A stretch of DNA of 64,000 nt. Source: Azotimanducus sp963663145 (GTDB lineage Bacteria > Pseudomonadota > Gammaproteobacteria > Pseudomonadales > Azotimanducaceae). The position numbers were made by a program, and so were the translations under genes. The notes under the pieces were generated by a model. The model was not told the origin of the DNA. It was given only the letters and a program-made list of their open reading frames with translations, and ran no database searches. Where the stretch lies: the NCBI GenBank assembly GCA_963663145.1, contig OY760134.1:1116001-1180000 (forward strand). The letters are read 5' to 3'. Positions 62,884 through 64,000 of this stretch are shown here, in pieces (the stretch's first letter is position 1; each line of letters starts with the position of its first letter).

Positions 62884-63801
62884 ATGTCCGCAGCAGCGCG
62901 TGAAGACATCTCTATCGAGTCAGGTTCCGCGCTGGCGCAAGTTGCCGCGGAACTAGAGAAACGTCACCAAGGCGTGATCGGCTGCATCGCCTATGGATCC
63001 TGCCTGCGCGGCGGCGACCCTTTCGATGGGCTCTCGGATTTCTATCTCTTGGTGGACGGTTACGGTAAGGCGCATGGAACCGGGCTCGCGGCTTTGTTCA
63101 ATTGGATGCTGCCGCCCAACGTCTACTATGCCGAAGTGCCGCTCGACGAAGGTCTTGCCAGGGTCAAGTATTCCTTGCTGAGCCTCGCCGGTCTGGAGCG
63201 GGGCTGCAAGCGCCGGTTCGAGTCCTACCTGTGGGGCAGGTTTGCGCAGCCTGTCGGTCTCCATGCCTTCAGTCGGGCAGCGCATGGTGAGCGTGTATTG
63301 GAAGCCTTGGGGAGTGCTGCGGCGCGTCTCATCAAAGAGACGCTACCGCTCATGGAGGGCGATTTCACTTCGCGAGACCTATGGACTTGTGGTCTCGCCA
63401 AGAGCTATGCAACTGAGCTTCGCGCTGAGAAGGCTGGTAGGGTTGCGCAGATTTTCGAGTACGCGCCTCAACACTATCAGCGCCTGACGGCACGGATACT
63501 TCAGGAGATGGCTGAGGTCGCGCAGATTGATGATGATCGTTGGAGCGTTCATGTATCGACCAATGTACGTATTCTTGGGCGCGGCAAATGGATGCTGCGC
63601 AGTCTGCTTGGCAAGTGCCTTTCCCTGGCGAGGCTCTTCAAGGCCTATTTCACCTTTCGTGACGGTATCGGCTATCTCGTCTGGAAACTCTCTCGGCATT
63701 CAGGGCGGGTGATCGAGGTGCCCCCTAGGGTGCGAAGATTCCCGCTCATATTCGGCTTGCCATTCTTCGCACGACTGTATCGGCAAGGCGTCTTCAAATG
63801 A
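62884..63801 (+). CDS. TAM41-like putative phospholipid cytidylyltransferase
   Basis: 305 residues. A nucleotidyltransferase pattern: IAYGSCLRGGDPFDGLSDF, then YLLVDGYGKAHG, NWMLPPNVYYAEVPL, VKYSLLSLAGL and YLWGRFAQPV. This resembles the YGS-x-DxxLxVD and KYG/KPV layout of the mitochondrial CDP-diacylglycerol synthase TAM41 (Mmp37). The C-terminus is basic and amphipathic (SLARLFKAYFTFRDGIGYLVWKLSRHS), probably membrane-associated. Next to a lipid kinase, a CDP-ceramide forming role is a reasonable guess, not shown. Confidence 0.55.
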   Translation: MSAAAREDISIESGSALAQVAAELEKRHQGVIGCIAYGSCLRGGDPFDGLSDFYLLVDGYGKAHGTGLAALFNWMLPPNVYYAEVPLDEGLARVKYSLLSLAGLERGCKRRFESYLWGRFAQPVGLHAFSRAAHGERVLEALGSAAARLIKETLPLMEGDFTSRDLWTCGLAKSYATELRAEKAGRVAQIFEYAPQHYQRLTARILQEMAEVAQIDDDRWSVHVSTNVRILGRGKWMLRSLLGKCLSLARLFKAYFTFRDGIGYLVWKLSRHSGRVIEVPPRVRRFPLIFGLPFFARLYRQGVFK

Positions 63802-64000
63802 ATATCCCGCGCGCATGGCTGCTGACCGGGGGCAAGGGGGGGGACGATGCGCAGGCGCGCCTTTTGGCGAGTGCGCTCGAACTGCCTGTCGAGGAGAAAC
63901 GACTGGAATTCAAGCCGCCCTATGTGAACGGAAAACCTTGGTTTCGTGCCAGTTTTACGCATCTCATTGAAGCAGTGAAACCTCCTTGGCCAGAACTTTT
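63798..64000 (+). CDS. ELM1-family protein, putative glycosyltransferase (cut by window edge)
   Basis: 67 codons are present. ATG 63798 overlaps the previous stop as ATGA. The sequence opens MNIPRAWLLTGGKGGDDAQ, then RLEFKPPYVNGKPWF, which fits the mitochondrial fission ELM1-like family (bacterial members are called ELM1/GtrOC1 putative glycosyltransferases). It contains a G8 run in TGGKGGDD that is in frame. It extends the cluster to the right; its role is unknown. Confidence 0.65.
   Translation, partial: MNIPRAWLLTGGKGGDDAQARLLASALELPVEEKRLEFKPPYVNGKPWFRASFTHLIEAVKPPWPEL

Noticed and set aside
1..64000. CRISPR arrays, rRNA genes, insertion sequences, prophage genes
   Set aside because: No regularly spaced repeats, rRNA motifs or transposase-like proteins were found in the window.

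Overview
The window looks like a chromosomal segment of a Gram-negative bacterium, most probably a gammaproteobacterium outside the well-studied enteric groups. Three blocks of conserved gene order support this: lptM-lysA-dapF-xerC-HAD, the complete S10-spc-alpha ribosomal operon ending rpoA-rplQ, and greA-rlmE-ftsH-glmM-tpiA-secG-tRNA-Leu(GAG) next to carAB. A TonB-dependent receptor, lipoproteins and outer-membrane-type genes agree with a Gram-negative envelope. The base composition is moderately GC-rich, GTG starts are frequent, and 4-base ATGA/GTGA gene overlaps are common. I cannot name the genus from sequence reading alone.

Layout. 1-4735 (minus): a HAD phosphatase cut by the left edge, then xerC, dapF, lysA, a tiny LptM lipoprotein and argH. 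4830-12428 (plus): a large TonB-dependent receptor with its own promoter and terminator, then a four-gene ABC exporter (membrane fusion protein, ATPase, two FtsX-type permeases). 12526-13162: a HigBA toxin-antitoxin locus whose toxin is frameshifted in an A7 run. 13298-16161: a flavodoxin-like protein, an AidB-like acyl-CoA dehydrogenase and a PEGA-like lipoprotein. 16266-30840 (plus): 28 genes from rpsJ to rplQ, including secY, rpmJ and rpoA. Several of the ribosomal proteins carry unusual tails or insertions. 30884-44597 (minus): uvrA, tRNA-Leu(GAG), a small coiled-coil protein, secG, tpiA, glmM, ftsH, rlmE, greA, carB and carA. 45308-48050 (minus): a sugar porter and D-mannonate dehydratase, probably for hexuronate use. 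48269-50303 (minus): a XamI-type restriction-modification locus with an intact methyltransferase and a wrecked endonuclease. 50554-55560 (minus): a Rieske oxygenase, glnA with a textbook sigma-54 promoter, a normal gapdh, and immediately upstream of it a GAPDH paralogue without the catalytic cysteine.

55833-64000 is the most interesting region. A fatty acyl-AMP ligase and an NAD-dependent epimerase/reductase lie on the minus strand. Divergent from them is a tightly packed plus-strand operon: a GNAT-like acyltransferase resembling the bacterial ceramide synthase, a nucleotidyltransferase, a metallophosphoesterase, a diacylglycerol/sphingosine-kinase-family lipid kinase, a TAM41-like putative cytidylyltransferase, and an ELM1-family protein cut by the right edge. 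I read this as a sphingolipid (ceramide and anionic ceramide headgroup) pathway related to the one described in Caulobacter. Serine palmitoyltransferase and its dedicated acyl carrier protein are not in the window. The reductase gene has no normal start codon and continues in the same frame as the ligase across one TGA.
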